Counted from the stretch's first letter, positions 32,483 through 41,241 are shown. The stretch: 64,000 bases of DNA from Paraflavitalea soli (GCF_003555545.1 NZ_CP032157.1:1306546-1370545); one strand, 5' to 3'. The notes: generated by a model from the letters alone, not told the origin. Program-made: numbers and translations.

Positions 32483-33244
32483 ATGGCAGTAAACATTGAG
32501 CAATATAATTCGATCAGGAAAGAATTGGGTAAGGAGGTAACACTTGTTGCTGTATCCAAAACAAAACCGGTAGAAGACATCAAAGCCTTGTATGACCTGG
32601 GGCAGCGGGATTTTGGTGAGAATTATGTGCAGGAACTGGTGGAGAAACAACTATTGCTGCCTAGTGATATCCGCTGGCATTTTATTGGTCACCTGCAATC
32701 CAATAAGGTCAAATACATTGCCCCTTACGTACACCTGATCCATGGTGTAGACAGCTATAAACTCTTATTGGAAATAAACAAACAGGCTGCCAAGAATCAG
32801 CGTGTCATTCATTGCCTGTTACAGGTGCATATAGCCCGGGAAGAAACCAAGTTTGGCTTCAGCCAGGCAGAACTGGCAGAGGCGCTGGAAAGCCTGCATA
32901 ACAGCCAGGTGGCGGGCGAACTGCAGCATGTACAGGTGAGCGGCTTAATGGGTATGGCTTCCTTTACAGAAGATCAACAACATATTCAAAACGAATTTAT
33001 ATACCTGAAGGGCCTGTTTGATGAATACTTTCCTGCTCGCCCTTCCGAACTGCCTGCCTCCAATTCCCAATCTGGTACTGCTGAATCTCCAGGTTCTGTT
33101 CCTGGTACCTCATTCCCCACTTCCAGCCCCTCTCTTCCGATCCTCTCTATGGGTATGAGCAGCGATTACAGCCTGGCTATCAGCTGTGGCAGTAATATGG
33201 TAAGGGTCGGAAGCCTGCTTTTTGGCGCCCGCTCCAAGGCCTGA
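32483..33244 (+). CDS. YggS-family PLP-binding protein (PLPBP)
   Basis: 253 residues from ATG 32483; an upstream in-frame ATG at 32390 lies in the terminator and is rejected. VAVSKTKP at ~22-29 carries the PLP-binding Lys; RWHFIGHLQSNKVK and the C-terminal LSMGMSSDYSLAI...GSNMVRVGSLLFGAR are diagnostic. It maintains PLP homeostasis in the cytosol. Unusually, a ~35-residue Ser/Pro/Gly/Thr-rich insert (33033-33138) separates the helix ending DEYF from the ILSMGMS strand; normal family members have a few residues there. Confidence 0.92.
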   Translation: MAVNIEQYNSIRKELGKEVTLVAVSKTKPVEDIKALYDLGQRDFGENYVQELVEKQLLLPSDIRWHFIGHLQSNKVKYIAPYVHLIHGVDSYKLLLEINKQAAKNQRVIHCLLQVHIAREETKFGFSQAELAEALESLHNSQVAGELQHVQVSGLMGMASFTEDQQHIQNEFIYLKGLFDEYFPARPSELPASNSQSGTAESPGSVPGTSFPTSSPSLPILSMGMSSDYSLAISCGSNMVRVGSLLFGARSKA

Positions 33245-33280
33245 GATCGGCAATAAAGGTCCTTTCAACTCCCTTTTACT

Positions 33281-33410
33281 GGCAAACAACGAATAAATTA
33301 TGCATCCCGTCGTCTGCACGGTATTTTTACTGTGCAATTAAGGATATAAGATAGTGTTTTTCATAGGTTATTGATTAATGGTTAAGGGCTGTTTCTACAG
33401 CTCTTTTTTT
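33281..33410 (+). ncRNA. Copy 1 of duplicated structured element, candidate small RNA
   Basis: Conserved parts: ACRAATARATTATGCA-like start (to 33304), a 43-base variable part with hairpin GCACGGTA-TTTT-TACTGTGC (33316-33335), a 33-base block (33348-33380) identical to copy 2, and a terminator GGGCTG-TTTCTA-CAGCTC followed by seven T (33386-33410). No long frame runs through it. It is read downstream of yggS and might also act as its terminator region. Confidence 0.5.
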
Positions 33411-33561
33411 GTGTTTATACGTGTAGTCACTTCGTCTTTTCCAGTAGCATTTCCTCAACCGTCCAGGAGATAACCCACTAATCCCACTAATCCATCAAAT
33501 CCACCTCATCCTGGTTCAGACAGACAATCGTACCCTTTAGGTCATTCATCCCCGTTTCCCC

Positions 33562-33692
33562 GACAAACATCGAATAGATTATGCAATGGCCCCTTTGAAG
33601 AGTAGCTTTATACTCGTATTAAAGGCAAAAGATAGTGTTTTTCATAGGTTATTGATTAATGAATACAGGGGCTGTTTCTACAGCCCTTTTTT
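33562..33692 (+). ncRNA. Copy 2 of duplicated structured element, candidate small RNA
   Basis: Same layout as copy 1, 281 bases downstream. The variable part is again exactly 43 bases but has a different sequence with a hairpin at the same place (GAGTA-N6-TACTC, 33600-33615) and an extra outer CCTTT/AAAGG pairing. The 33-base block at 33629-33661 is identical. The terminator GGGGCTG-TTTCTA-CAGCCC-TTTTTT ends inside the last codons of the convergent dioxygenase gene. Bases 33411-33561 between copies show nothing else. Confidence 0.5.
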
Positions 33693-34319
33693 ATTGGGAT
33701 AATTCGGAATGTGCAGGCCCAGAAAGATATCCCTGTTGGCGATCAGCAGTCCATCTTTGGAGCTGAGTTGTACAATGCCGCTACCGCCATATAAAGGCTG
33801 TTTCCTGCGCTCTTCAGCTGTTAATAGAGGATCATCATCAAATAAATACTCATCGATAAAATAAGGTGTTTTATCGGCTTCCTTAAGTACGGGATGGACA
33901 TGCGCCGGTATTCTCTCCTTTGGATAAGCCGCCGGCTTAAGCGTGTAAAATGCATACCTTCCATCTTCACCGGTTCGTATCCATCCACGGATATAGCCAT
34001 GTCTTTTGGCCCAACCTTTTTCATTGCCTTTGGTGGCATATACTCCGGTTTGATCGGTATGATAGATATAGAGTACCACATTGCGTGCAGGCGTCTTGCC
34101 ATCCGCTTCATACACTATTCCGGTGATCACCATTTTGCGACCGGCATCCTTAAAATCGGGCAGGGTATCCATCCAGTTAAGCTGGTTAAAGGGGACCGGG
34201 CATTCAAAAATGGCTTCACAACCTTCGCAGGGACCGCCGATCTGGCCAGTGACCTTATTTTGTGCACAGCCCGTTACTGTCGATAACAACAGGACGGGCG
34301 CCAGCAGTAAGATTTTCAT
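33678..34319 (-). CDS. Intradiol-dioxygenase-like lipoprotein
   Basis: 213 residues. The signal peptide ends with a lipobox (TVTGC). The protocatechuate-3,4-dioxygenase fold is suggested by ITGIVYEADGKTPARNVVLYIYHTDQTGVY, then RGWIRTGEDGRYAFYTLKPAAYP and IPAHVHP. In true enzymes two Tyr and two His bind Fe(III); the His pair HVH is present. It is secreted and anchored, unlike cytosolic catabolic dioxygenases, so its substrate is unclear. Its stop codon lies inside the terminator hairpin of the convergent RNA-like element. Confidence 0.82.
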   Translation of the reverse strand: MKILLLAPVLLLSTVTGCAQNKVTGQIGGPCEGCEAIFECPVPFNQLNWMDTLPDFKDAGRKMVITGIVYEADGKTPARNVVLYIYHTDQTGVYATKGNEKGWAKRHGYIRGWIRTGEDGRYAFYTLKPAAYPKERIPAHVHPVLKEADKTPYFIDEYLFDDDPLLTAEERRKQPLYGGSGIVQLSSKDGLLIANRDIFLGLHIPNYPNKKGL

Positions 34320-34513
34320 ATCAGGCTATTTTGTTAAATTGATGGATACAAAATGAACACATCCCTGGCGGGGTATAAAATAACTTACACCTCCGGTAGC
34401 CATCGCGTGATGAAAAGCAGGCATCCTCTGCACGTTGCCGCATTTCGTGTAGTGCTTCCGGCAGCAGGTGTAAGAATAAATGATAACTGCTTTTTGTATA
34501 TTTATTTTGAGGT

Positions 34514-35539
34514 ATGAACATGCAATCCATATTCAGACGCTATAAACTCGACCACCTGCTGGGCTGGCTGGTACTGTTTGGCGGCTGGCACTTTTTCCGT
34601 TACCAGGATTATCCCCGCAATACAGGTTGGTTGGTTACCGGCCTCAAAGTAGCCGATCTGGCCCTCATGGTCTATATCACCAATTACCTGCTCATTCCCC
34701 AGCTGCTGTATAAAAAGAAATACATTCTCTTTGCCCTTACGTTTCTCATCGTGGTCACCGGATTCAGCTGGCTTAAGATGTATTTGGAAGGCCAGATCAT
34801 GAACCGGCCCTCCTTATTTGATGTATTAAATGATACCAAACGGCGTTTTTATGACAATGTCATCCCCCATATCTTATTGGTGAGCACCGGTGCTGCTTTT
34901 AAACTCCTGATGGACCATGCCAGTGCCCAGCGCAGGCTGGGGGAGGTATCCAAAGAAAAGGCCGAAGCTGAGCTCAACTTCCTGAAGTCGCAGATCAATC
35001 CACACTTCCTGTTCAATTCTTTAAATTCCATTTATTTCCTGATCGATAAGCAGAATGCCACAGCACGGCAAACCCTGCTGCAGTTTTCCGATCTGCTGCG
35101 TTACCAATTGTATGACTGCAATGCCGATACCATTGAGATCGAAAAAGAAGTAGCCTACCTCCAGGATTTTATCCGGCTGCAACAGCTGCGTAAAGACCAC
35201 TATTACGAGGTTGATGTACAGGTAGCGCCAGCGGTGAGGGGGTTCCGGATAACTCCTTTGCTACTCATTCCTTTTGTTGAAAACGCTTTCAAACATATTT
35301 CTCACCACCCCGATCAGCGTAACTTTGTACAGGTAACACTCGACAAAGAAAATGGCTCCTTTCTTTTTATGGTGGAAAACTCAAAGGAAAATTACCAGCG
35401 CTCCACCGAACCGCCAGGCGGTATTGGTCTTAGTAATGTAAAACGGAGGCTCGAGCTCCTGTATCCCCGGAAATATGAATTGCAGATCGATAATAATGAT
35501 GCTACCTTTAAAGTAGCGTTAAACCTTCATTTGTCATGA
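34514..35539 (+). CDS. LytS/YehU-type sensor histidine kinase
   Basis: 341 residues. Four transmembrane helices (within ~15-130) precede a short coiled coil and the His_kinase domain: LNFLKSQINPHFLFNSLNSI around residue ~160-178 holds the phosphorylated His. The C-terminal ATPase domain has the N box PFVENAFKH and a GIGLSNVKRRL glycine box. It overlaps its response regulator gene by four bases (ATGA), so the pair is translated together. Confidence 0.9.
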   Translation: MNMQSIFRRYKLDHLLGWLVLFGGWHFFRYQDYPRNTGWLVTGLKVADLALMVYITNYLLIPQLLYKKKYILFALTFLIVVTGFSWLKMYLEGQIMNRPSLFDVLNDTKRRFYDNVIPHILLVSTGAAFKLLMDHASAQRRLGEVSKEKAEAELNFLKSQINPHFLFNSLNSIYFLIDKQNATARQTLLQFSDLLRYQLYDCNADTIEIEKEVAYLQDFIRLQQLRKDHYYEVDVQVAPAVRGFRITPLLLIPFVENAFKHISHHPDQRNFVQVTLDKENGSFLFMVENSKENYQRSTEPPGGIGLSNVKRRLELLYPRKYELQIDNNDATFKVALNLHLS

Positions 35540-36258
35540 CACTACAATGCATCATCATAGACGATGAACCGCTGGCCCGCACCGGGCTTAAAGAATACAT
35601 CCAGGATGTAGATTTTCTCCAATTATCGGGCGAGTTTGATAATCCCATGAAGGCTATTGAACTCATCACTCAGCAAAAGATCGACCTTATTTTCCTGGAT
35701 ATCCAAATGCCCCGGATGACCGGACTCGAATTCCTGAAAACATTGACTCAACCGCCCATGGTGATCTTTACTACCGCCTATCCCCAATATGCTGTAGATG
35801 GATTTGAACTCAATGCCATTGATTACCTGCTAAAGCCCTTTTCCTTTGAACGTTTCTGCAAAGCAGCGATCAAGGCCAAATCCCTCAGAGAACCGTCGGC
35901 ACATCCCATTGCTCCGGGCGCTGGTACTGAGCCCGACTACTTTTTTATCAAGAGCGATAACAAGCTTATCAAGGTCAAATACGAGGAGATATTGTTTGTC
36001 GAGGCCTTGCAGAACTATGTAGCAGTTCATACCACCGAAAAAAAATACATCACCTACCTCACGTTCCGCAGTATTGAAGAATACCTGCCTGCCGGCCGCT
36101 TTGTACGTACCCATAAGTCCTTTATTGTGGCCGCAGCCAAGGTGGAAAGCATTGAGGGCAATGATATTCGCATCGGTCAACACCATATTCCCATTAGTCG
36201 CACAGAGCGGGAGGTAGTACTTCAGCGACTACTCCAAAACCGCCTCCTGAAGAGATAA
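35536..36258 (+). CDS. LytTR-family response regulator
   Basis: 240 residues. Receiver domain with IIIDDEPLAR at the N-terminus and phospho-acceptor Asp in FLDIQMPRMTG (~55); a Lys in LLKPFSFERF completes the site. The C-terminal LytTR DNA-binding domain (~130-235) contains FIKSDNKLIKVKYEEILFVE and an RTHKSFIV segment. It is the cognate partner of the upstream LytS-type kinase. Confidence 0.92.
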   Translation: MTLQCIIIDDEPLARTGLKEYIQDVDFLQLSGEFDNPMKAIELITQQKIDLIFLDIQMPRMTGLEFLKTLTQPPMVIFTTAYPQYAVDGFELNAIDYLLKPFSFERFCKAAIKAKSLREPSAHPIAPGAGTEPDYFFIKSDNKLIKVKYEEILFVEALQNYVAVHTTEKKYITYLTFRSIEEYLPAGRFVRTHKSFIVAAAKVESIEGNDIRIGQHHIPISRTEREVVLQRLLQNRLLKR

Positions 36259-36283
36259 TCCCGGAATTTTTCGTAAATTCGCA

Positions 36284-36328
36284 TTTACATATGCCACGGG
36301 TGTCGAAAGACCGTGGCATATTCGTAAA
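36284..36328 (+). promoter_or_regulatory. Leader hairpin upstream of glnS
   Basis: TTTAC, TATGCCACGG, an 11-base loop, CCGTGGCATA, and GTAAA; the upper 10-bp stem is perfect. A GTAAA at ~36273 could pair with TTTAC instead. It ends 10 bases before the glnS ATG and has no T run, so it may affect translation start rather than termination. TAAATTCG just upstream resembles a -7 element. Confidence 0.4.
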
Positions 36329-36337
36329 TACAGGTAT

Positions 36338-38017
36338 ATGACTGAGATTAAAAAAGCAGAAGAAAGAAGCCTCAACTTTATTGAGGAGATCATTGAAGAG
36401 GACCTGAAGGCGGGCAAGTACAAATCAATCGCTACCCGTTTTCCGCCGGAGCCCAATGGCTACCTGCATATTGGCCATGCCAAGAGCATTTGCCTCAACT
36501 TTGGGTTGGCCCTCAAATATGGCGGCACCACCAACCTCCGTTTTGATGACACCAACCCCGTTACAGAAGACACCGAATATGTAGAGAGTATCAAGGCTGA
36601 CGTGCAATGGCTCGGATTCCAGTGGGCCAATGAATTATATGCTTCTGATTATTTTGAACAGTTGTATGGATTTGCCGTCAACCTGATCAAAAAAGGACTG
36701 GCCTACGTAGATGATTCTACCAGCGAAGAAATTGCCAAACAGAAAGGAACACCTACTACACCCGGTACCAGGAATCAATATGCAGACAGGAGCGTGGAAG
36801 AAAACCTGCGCCTGTTTGAAGAAATGCGCAACGGTAAATATCCGGACGGACAGAAGGTATTGCGCGCAAAGATTGATATGGCTTCGCCCAATATGCACCT
36901 GCGTGATCCGCTCATGTACCGCATCCGGCACGCACGCCATCACCGTACCGGCGATGCCTGGTGCATTTATCCCATGTACGATTTCGCTCATGGACAAAGT
37001 GATTCCATTGAGCATATCACCCATTCCATTTGTACCCTGGAATTCATTCCGCACCGTCCTTTGTACAACTGGATGATTGAACAACTTGAGATATTCCCTT
37101 CCCATCAATATGAGTTTGCGCGTCTCAACCTGAATTACACCGTGATGAGCAAGCGCAAGCTGAAACAATTGGTAGAAGAAAAGCATGTTACCAGCTGGGA
37201 CGATCCCCGCATGCCTACTATCAGTGCCTTTCGTAGAAGGGGCTACACACCCGAGTCTATCCGTGATTTCTGTGAGCGGGTAGGGGTGGCCAAACGGGAT
37301 AATATCATTGAATATTCCCTTCTGGAGTTTTGCATCCGTGAGCACCTCAATAAGATCGCCCAACGGCGCATGGTGGTATTTGATCCGCTGAAGGTCACCA
37401 TCACCAACTTCCCCGAAGGGGAAGTGGAAATGCTGACGAGCGAAGACAACCCCGAGGATGCCAATGCCGGTCACCGTGAAGTACCGTTTAGTCGTGAGCT
37501 GTACATCGAACAGGAGGATTTTATGGAAAACCCTCCCAAGAAGTTCTTCAGGTTGGCTCCGGGTGGTTTGGTGCGGTTAAAGAGTGCCTATATCATCAAA
37601 TGCGAGGAGGTGATCAAAGATGCGGAGGGTAAAGTAACCGAGGTGAAATGTACCTATGTTCCTGAAAGCAAGAGTGGCTCCGATACCTCCGGTCTCAAAG
37701 TACAGGGTACCCTGCACTGGGTAAGCGTGGCGCAGGCCATCAGTGTGGAAGTAAGAGAGTATGACAGGTTGTTCAAAGTGGAAGATCCTTCCAGTGAGGA
37801 AGGTGATTTCAAGGATTATATCAATCCCGATTCATTAAAGGTAATTGGAACAGCTTATGCAGAACCGGCCTTGAAGACTGCCCGCTTTGAAGAACGCTAC
37901 CAGTTCCTGCGCAAAGGCTATTTCTGCCTGGATAAAGATACTTCCGAAGAGCGTATGGTGTTCAATCGCACCGTTACCCTCAAGGATGCCTGGGCGAAGG
38001 AAAAGAAGAAAGCATAG
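36338..38017 (+). CDS. glnS: Glutaminyl-tRNA synthetase
   Basis: 559 residues, the usual length. Class I synthetase with PPEPNGYLHIGHAKS (HIGH motif) at ~34-48 and VMSKRKL (KMSKS-like) at ~267-273. The C-terminal anticodon-binding beta-barrels are complete to the end (FNRTVTLKDAWAKE). It charges tRNA-Gln directly. Single gene with its own leader; no gene follows closely on this strand. Confidence 0.95.
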   Translation: MTEIKKAEERSLNFIEEIIEEDLKAGKYKSIATRFPPEPNGYLHIGHAKSICLNFGLALKYGGTTNLRFDDTNPVTEDTEYVESIKADVQWLGFQWANELYASDYFEQLYGFAVNLIKKGLAYVDDSTSEEIAKQKGTPTTPGTRNQYADRSVEENLRLFEEMRNGKYPDGQKVLRAKIDMASPNMHLRDPLMYRIRHARHHRTGDAWCIYPMYDFAHGQSDSIEHITHSICTLEFIPHRPLYNWMIEQLEIFPSHQYEFARLNLNYTVMSKRKLKQLVEEKHVTSWDDPRMPTISAFRRRGYTPESIRDFCERVGVAKRDNIIEYSLLEFCIREHLNKIAQRRMVVFDPLKVTITNFPEGEVEMLTSEDNPEDANAGHREVPFSRELYIEQEDFMENPPKKFFRLAPGGLVRLKSAYIIKCEEVIKDAEGKVTEVKCTYVPESKSGSDTSGLKVQGTLHWVSVAQAISVEVREYDRLFKVEDPSSEEGDFKDYINPDSLKVIGTAYAEPALKTARFEERYQFLRKGYFCLDKDTSEERMVFNRTVTLKDAWAKEKKKA

Positions 38018-38116
38018 CTTCATCTGTCAATCTTTTGAAGTCTTTAAATAACAAATGTCAGGCCCACCGGCTTGATATTTGCTATTTAGTTTGTCATACC
38101 TCCTGGGTTGCGACTC

Positions 38117-38395
38117 TCAATCTTCGTCCCATTCGATGGAGTTCCACCATTTTCCTAATTCCTTCCATACCCACTGTAATCGTCGCTGCCATGTCAATTC
38201 CCTATATGTCCCGTCTACGGTATTTCTCAAGGAATCAGTCATTGAAATATCCATGGTTACATCCAGTAGCGCTTGTCGTATCAACAGCGCCAGCGCCGAT
38301 AGACTCAGTGCGATGAAGAATAACCGGTTGTCAGAGGCAAAACTCAATAGTGCCCCAATGATGATCAGGGCTACACTTGGTATAGTCGTATTCAT
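38117..38395 (-). CDS. Small membrane protein with Trp-rich C-terminus
   Basis: 92 residues: two hydrophobic helices (PSVALIIIGALLSFA; LFFIALSLSALALLI), then a soluble tail with WQRRLQWVWKELGKWWNSIEW. No known family. It is 43 bases downstream of the Cys/Gly-tailed protein gene, and the two genes share a nearly identical ~20-base sequence directly before their start codons. Confidence 0.6.
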   Translation of the reverse strand: MNTTIPSVALIIIGALLSFASDNRLFFIALSLSALALLIRQALLDVTMDISMTDSLRNTVDGTYRELTWQRRLQWVWKELGKWWNSIEWDED

Positions 38396-38438
38396 ATAAA
38401 GAACTCTTTTGTAAAAAATGGGTTACCAATATCAGGGT

Positions 38439-39185
38439 TCAATCGCCTCCTCCGCAACCTCCTCCACATCCGCCACTGCAACCTCCGTCTCCGCCACATC
38501 CACTATCTCCGCTGTCTCCACCACAACCGCTGCATCCGCCACCACATCCCCCGCTTTCCCTGTTGGATCGCGACCTGTTTGGTTGTGCTATCATTGATAA
38601 TCCCAGGAAAAGGAACATAAACAATACCCCGAAGTGTGAAGTGATGGCCCCTCCTACAAATCCCAGTAGGATGAAGAGGATCCCTGTGAGTTTGGGATGC
38701 CAGCGCCGCTTTCGCAGTATCCAGTGGGTGCTTGTATTGGCTCTTACAAATTCAACTGCTCCAAATCGCTTATCCGAAGTTGGCCAGATATCATCTGGAG
38801 GCTCGTTTCCAAACTTGTGGCGGTAAAGTTGTAAAGTGGATTCGTAGTAACTGATAAACTTGTCTCTTTCGGCGGGGCCGCCTTCTGTGGGAGTGTGGTG
38901 GATGTCTTTTCCAAGGATGTTTCGGCAGAGGTCGTTCCAGTAGGATTTGGTATACACTAAGTGAAGATGCCAGGCCTGATCTACTTCATCGGAGGGGGTG
39001 ACTGGCTGGGGGCTGATCATGCAGAGAAAAATGAATCTTTTGTACTCCGCAATGACCCGTTCCGTGAATAAAGGTGGCCATCCATTTTCCCTGGCCAAAC
39101 GTTGAGAGAAAGAAAGAACATCATTAGGGTTGTCTGGGGAGAAACTTTCCAGTTTGCTCCATAATAGCGATTCATCAATAATCAT
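38439..39185 (-). CDS. Membrane protein with N-terminal GRDP-like domain and Cys/Gly-rich tail
   Basis: 248 residues. The N-terminal ~140 residues include SDEVDQAWHLHLVYTKSYWN and an HHTPTEGGPAERDKF segment, the pattern of glycine-rich-domain proteins (DUF1399-like) in bacteria. Two transmembrane helices follow (GILFILLGFVGGAITSHFGV; LFMFLFLGLSMI). The last ~45 residues are almost only Cys, Gly, Ser and Asp (CGGGCSGCGGDSGDSG pattern), with about a dozen Cys. The role of the tail is unknown. Confidence 0.75.
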   Translation of the reverse strand: MIIDESLLWSKLESFSPDNPNDVLSFSQRLARENGWPPLFTERVIAEYKRFIFLCMISPQPVTPSDEVDQAWHLHLVYTKSYWNDLCRNILGKDIHHTPTEGGPAERDKFISYYESTLQLYRHKFGNEPPDDIWPTSDKRFGAVEFVRANTSTHWILRKRRWHPKLTGILFILLGFVGGAITSHFGVLFMFLFLGLSMIAQPNRSRSNRESGGCGGGCSGCGGDSGDSGCGGDGGCSGGCGGGCGGGD

Positions 39186-39252
39186 AAAGAACTCTTTTAC
39201 AAAAATAGATCGCCAATATTACCCGAATATTAAGTGTTTGTATAAAAGCAAA

Positions 39253-39280
39253 TGCCGTACTGAAATATTGCAGTACGGCA
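39253..39280 (-). terminator. Hairpin terminator of the M20 amidohydrolase gene
   Basis: TGCCGTACTG, 8-base loop, CAGTACGGCA, between the leftward gene ending at 39303 and the next leftward gene starting at 39185. The T run is stronger on the plus strand (TTTT). Confidence 0.7.
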
Positions 39281-39302
39281 TTTTACAATCAATGTGTTAT
39301 GA

Positions 39303-40643
39303 TCAGAATCCTTTTTTAGCATTCCCTTTGGTATCTCCACCTGCTTTCAGTTTGGCATAGTCAAATACCAACTGGCAAAATCCTTTAACGCCTACGTCCA
39401 GGCGGCTGTCATCAATATAGAAATCAGGCGTATGGTGAGGTGGCGCCTTGGTTTTGTCTGCACCTTTGGGCATGCCGCCAAAGTAAATAAAGAAGGAGGG
39501 GGCCTTGGTGCCAAAGAAGGAGAAGTCTTCTGCGCCCGTTACCCATTCCCTTTCTGTCACATTGCTCTTGCCGGCCGCCGTTTCCAGCGAGGGCAGCATC
39601 ATTTTTACCAGTTCGGGATCATTATACGTAACCAGGGTTTTGGTGTCAATGGTCACTTCTGCTACCGCGCCCATGGCTTCCGCTACTGTGGTGGCTACCT
39701 TACGGATGCGTTCATGTGTTTCTTTTTGCATCTTGCTGTCCAGCGTACGGATCGTGCCTTCCAATAGAGCTTCTTCCGGGATGATGTTGGGGCGTACGCC
39801 ACTGTGAAACTTGCCTACAGTGATAACCACCGGTGCTTTCGTCAATTCAGATTGGCGGCTTACAATGGTTTGCAGCGCGCTGATGATTTCCGTAGATACT
39901 ACTATAGGGTCGATTCCTTTCCAGGGTTGTGAACCATGTGATTGTTTACCTTTTACCTTGATGGTAAACCAATCGGAGGAGGCCATAAAAGCGCCCGATT
40001 TGTATTCAAATTTGCCTATTTCAATGTCAGATTCTATGTGCATGCCAAATACAGCATCTACTTTAGGATTGTCCATTACCCCTTCTTTCACCATCAGGGG
40101 AGCACCGCCTTCCTCATCACCTGGAGGTCCTTCTTCAGCTGGTTGAAAGAAGAATTTTACTGTACCGGGTACCTCTTTCTTCATGCCGGCCAGCACCTCG
40201 GCTGTTCCCATCAGCATGGCTACATGGCTGTCGTGGCCACAGGCATGCATCACGGGTACTGATTGGCCCAGGTAATCAGCTGTTACCGTTGACTTAAAAG
40301 GAATGTTTACCCGTTCCTGCACCGGCAGCGCATCCATATCAGCCCGCAGGGCTACTACTGGCCCCGGTTTACCGCCGCGGAGGATGGCCACAACACCGGT
40401 TTTGGCGACACCTGTTTGCACCTCCAGCCCCAATGCCTTGAGGTGGGCAGCTACATATTCTCCGGTTTTAACTTCCCGGTTGGAAAGTTCCGGATGCTCA
40501 TGCAGGTAACGCCGCCACTCTACCAACCTGGGTAGGATCGCTGTGGCTTTTTGTTCAATCTGTGTCGATACATTTTGCTGTGCTGATCCAGTGAGGGAGG
40601 ACAAAAGCAGTAAAAGACAGAGTAGTTTGGCAATGAAACGCAT
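39303..40643 (-). CDS. Secreted M20-family amidohydrolase
   Basis: 446 residues from the ATG at 40643, where the signal peptide MRFIAKLLCLLLLLSSLTGSAQ starts; upstream in-frame codons overlap the next gene and are rejected. Metal ligands are visible in MHACGHDSHVAM and PAEEG, with EDFSFF near the C-terminus. The peptidase domain is interrupted by a dimerisation domain (~210-320), as in IAA-amino acid hydrolases and N-acyl-amino acid amidohydrolases. It likely releases amino acids from N-acyl conjugates in the periplasm. Confidence 0.88.
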   Translation of the reverse strand: MRFIAKLLCLLLLLSSLTGSAQQNVSTQIEQKATAILPRLVEWRRYLHEHPELSNREVKTGEYVAAHLKALGLEVQTGVAKTGVVAILRGGKPGPVVALRADMDALPVQERVNIPFKSTVTADYLGQSVPVMHACGHDSHVAMLMGTAEVLAGMKKEVPGTVKFFFQPAEEGPPGDEEGGAPLMVKEGVMDNPKVDAVFGMHIESDIEIGKFEYKSGAFMASSDWFTIKVKGKQSHGSQPWKGIDPIVVSTEIISALQTIVSRQSELTKAPVVITVGKFHSGVRPNIIPEEALLEGTIRTLDSKMQKETHERIRKVATTVAEAMGAVAEVTIDTKTLVTYNDPELVKMMLPSLETAAGKSNVTEREWVTGAEDFSFFGTKAPSFFIYFGGMPKGADKTKAPPHHTPDFYIDDSRLDVGVKGFCQLVFDYAKLKAGGDTKGNAKKGF

Positions 40644-40680
40644 GGGTGGCTGTTTAACCGTCAATATAAAGAAATAATCG

Positions 40681-41232
40681 TTACCGCCAATCCCATACCA
40701 CCACATGCCAGTTATCTATCATATCTGTATAGGTATGAATGGTCTCAAATCCTACCCGTTTGTGGGCCTTCAAAGACCGGTAATTGGAACTAGATATTTC
40801 AGTAATGATAAAATCATAATGGGGGCTGTATACTTCCTTATGGTGCTTGTACAGCCTATCGAATAAGCCTTTTGCCCGGTGATCCTTGGATACACATATC
40901 TGGCCCATTACATAGAACCGGAAATCGTATAATGGTTTTCCCTGCCACTGCAGCTTTTCAAAATTCACAAACATGGGCTCAAGGTCGGGATAAGCAGTCC
41001 GGCCTTCCAGGGTTACTGTCATGGCATAGGCTACCACTTCCTCTTCCTGTTTGATAATTACACTGGGGGCAATGGCTTGTAGCTGTTGTAGCATGGGCAG
41101 GTTAAACTGCATGGTCAGAAACCCCTGTGCATCCTTTTCTTCCTGGCTAATGTGTTGTTTCAGGTTCTGTTGCTGCAATTGCAGTATCTGCTCCAGTTCT
41201 TTATCAGAACCTACTGTAGTGGCTAGGTACAT
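40681..41232 (-). CDS. GNAT-family N-acetyltransferase
   Basis: 183 residues. The acetyl-CoA binding region is around VMGQICVSKDHRAKGLFDRLYKHH (~115-135), followed by EISSSNYRSLKAHKRVGF, a typical GNAT beta5-alpha4 pattern. Substrate unknown. It is 9 bases downstream of the methylmalonyl-CoA mutase gene on the same strand, so they may be co-transcribed. Confidence 0.85.
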   Translation of the reverse strand: MYLATTVGSDKELEQILQLQQQNLKQHISQEEKDAQGFLTMQFNLPMLQQLQAIAPSVIIKQEEEVVAYAMTVTLEGRTAYPDLEPMFVNFEKLQWQGKPLYDFRFYVMGQICVSKDHRAKGLFDRLYKHHKEVYSPHYDFIITEISSSNYRSLKAHKRVGFETIHTYTDMIDNWHVVVWDWR

Positions 41233-41241
41233 GAAACGAAG

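Noticed and set aside
36635-37474. 279-codon frame antisense to glnS
   Set aside because: Shadow of a complete, highly conserved synthetase.
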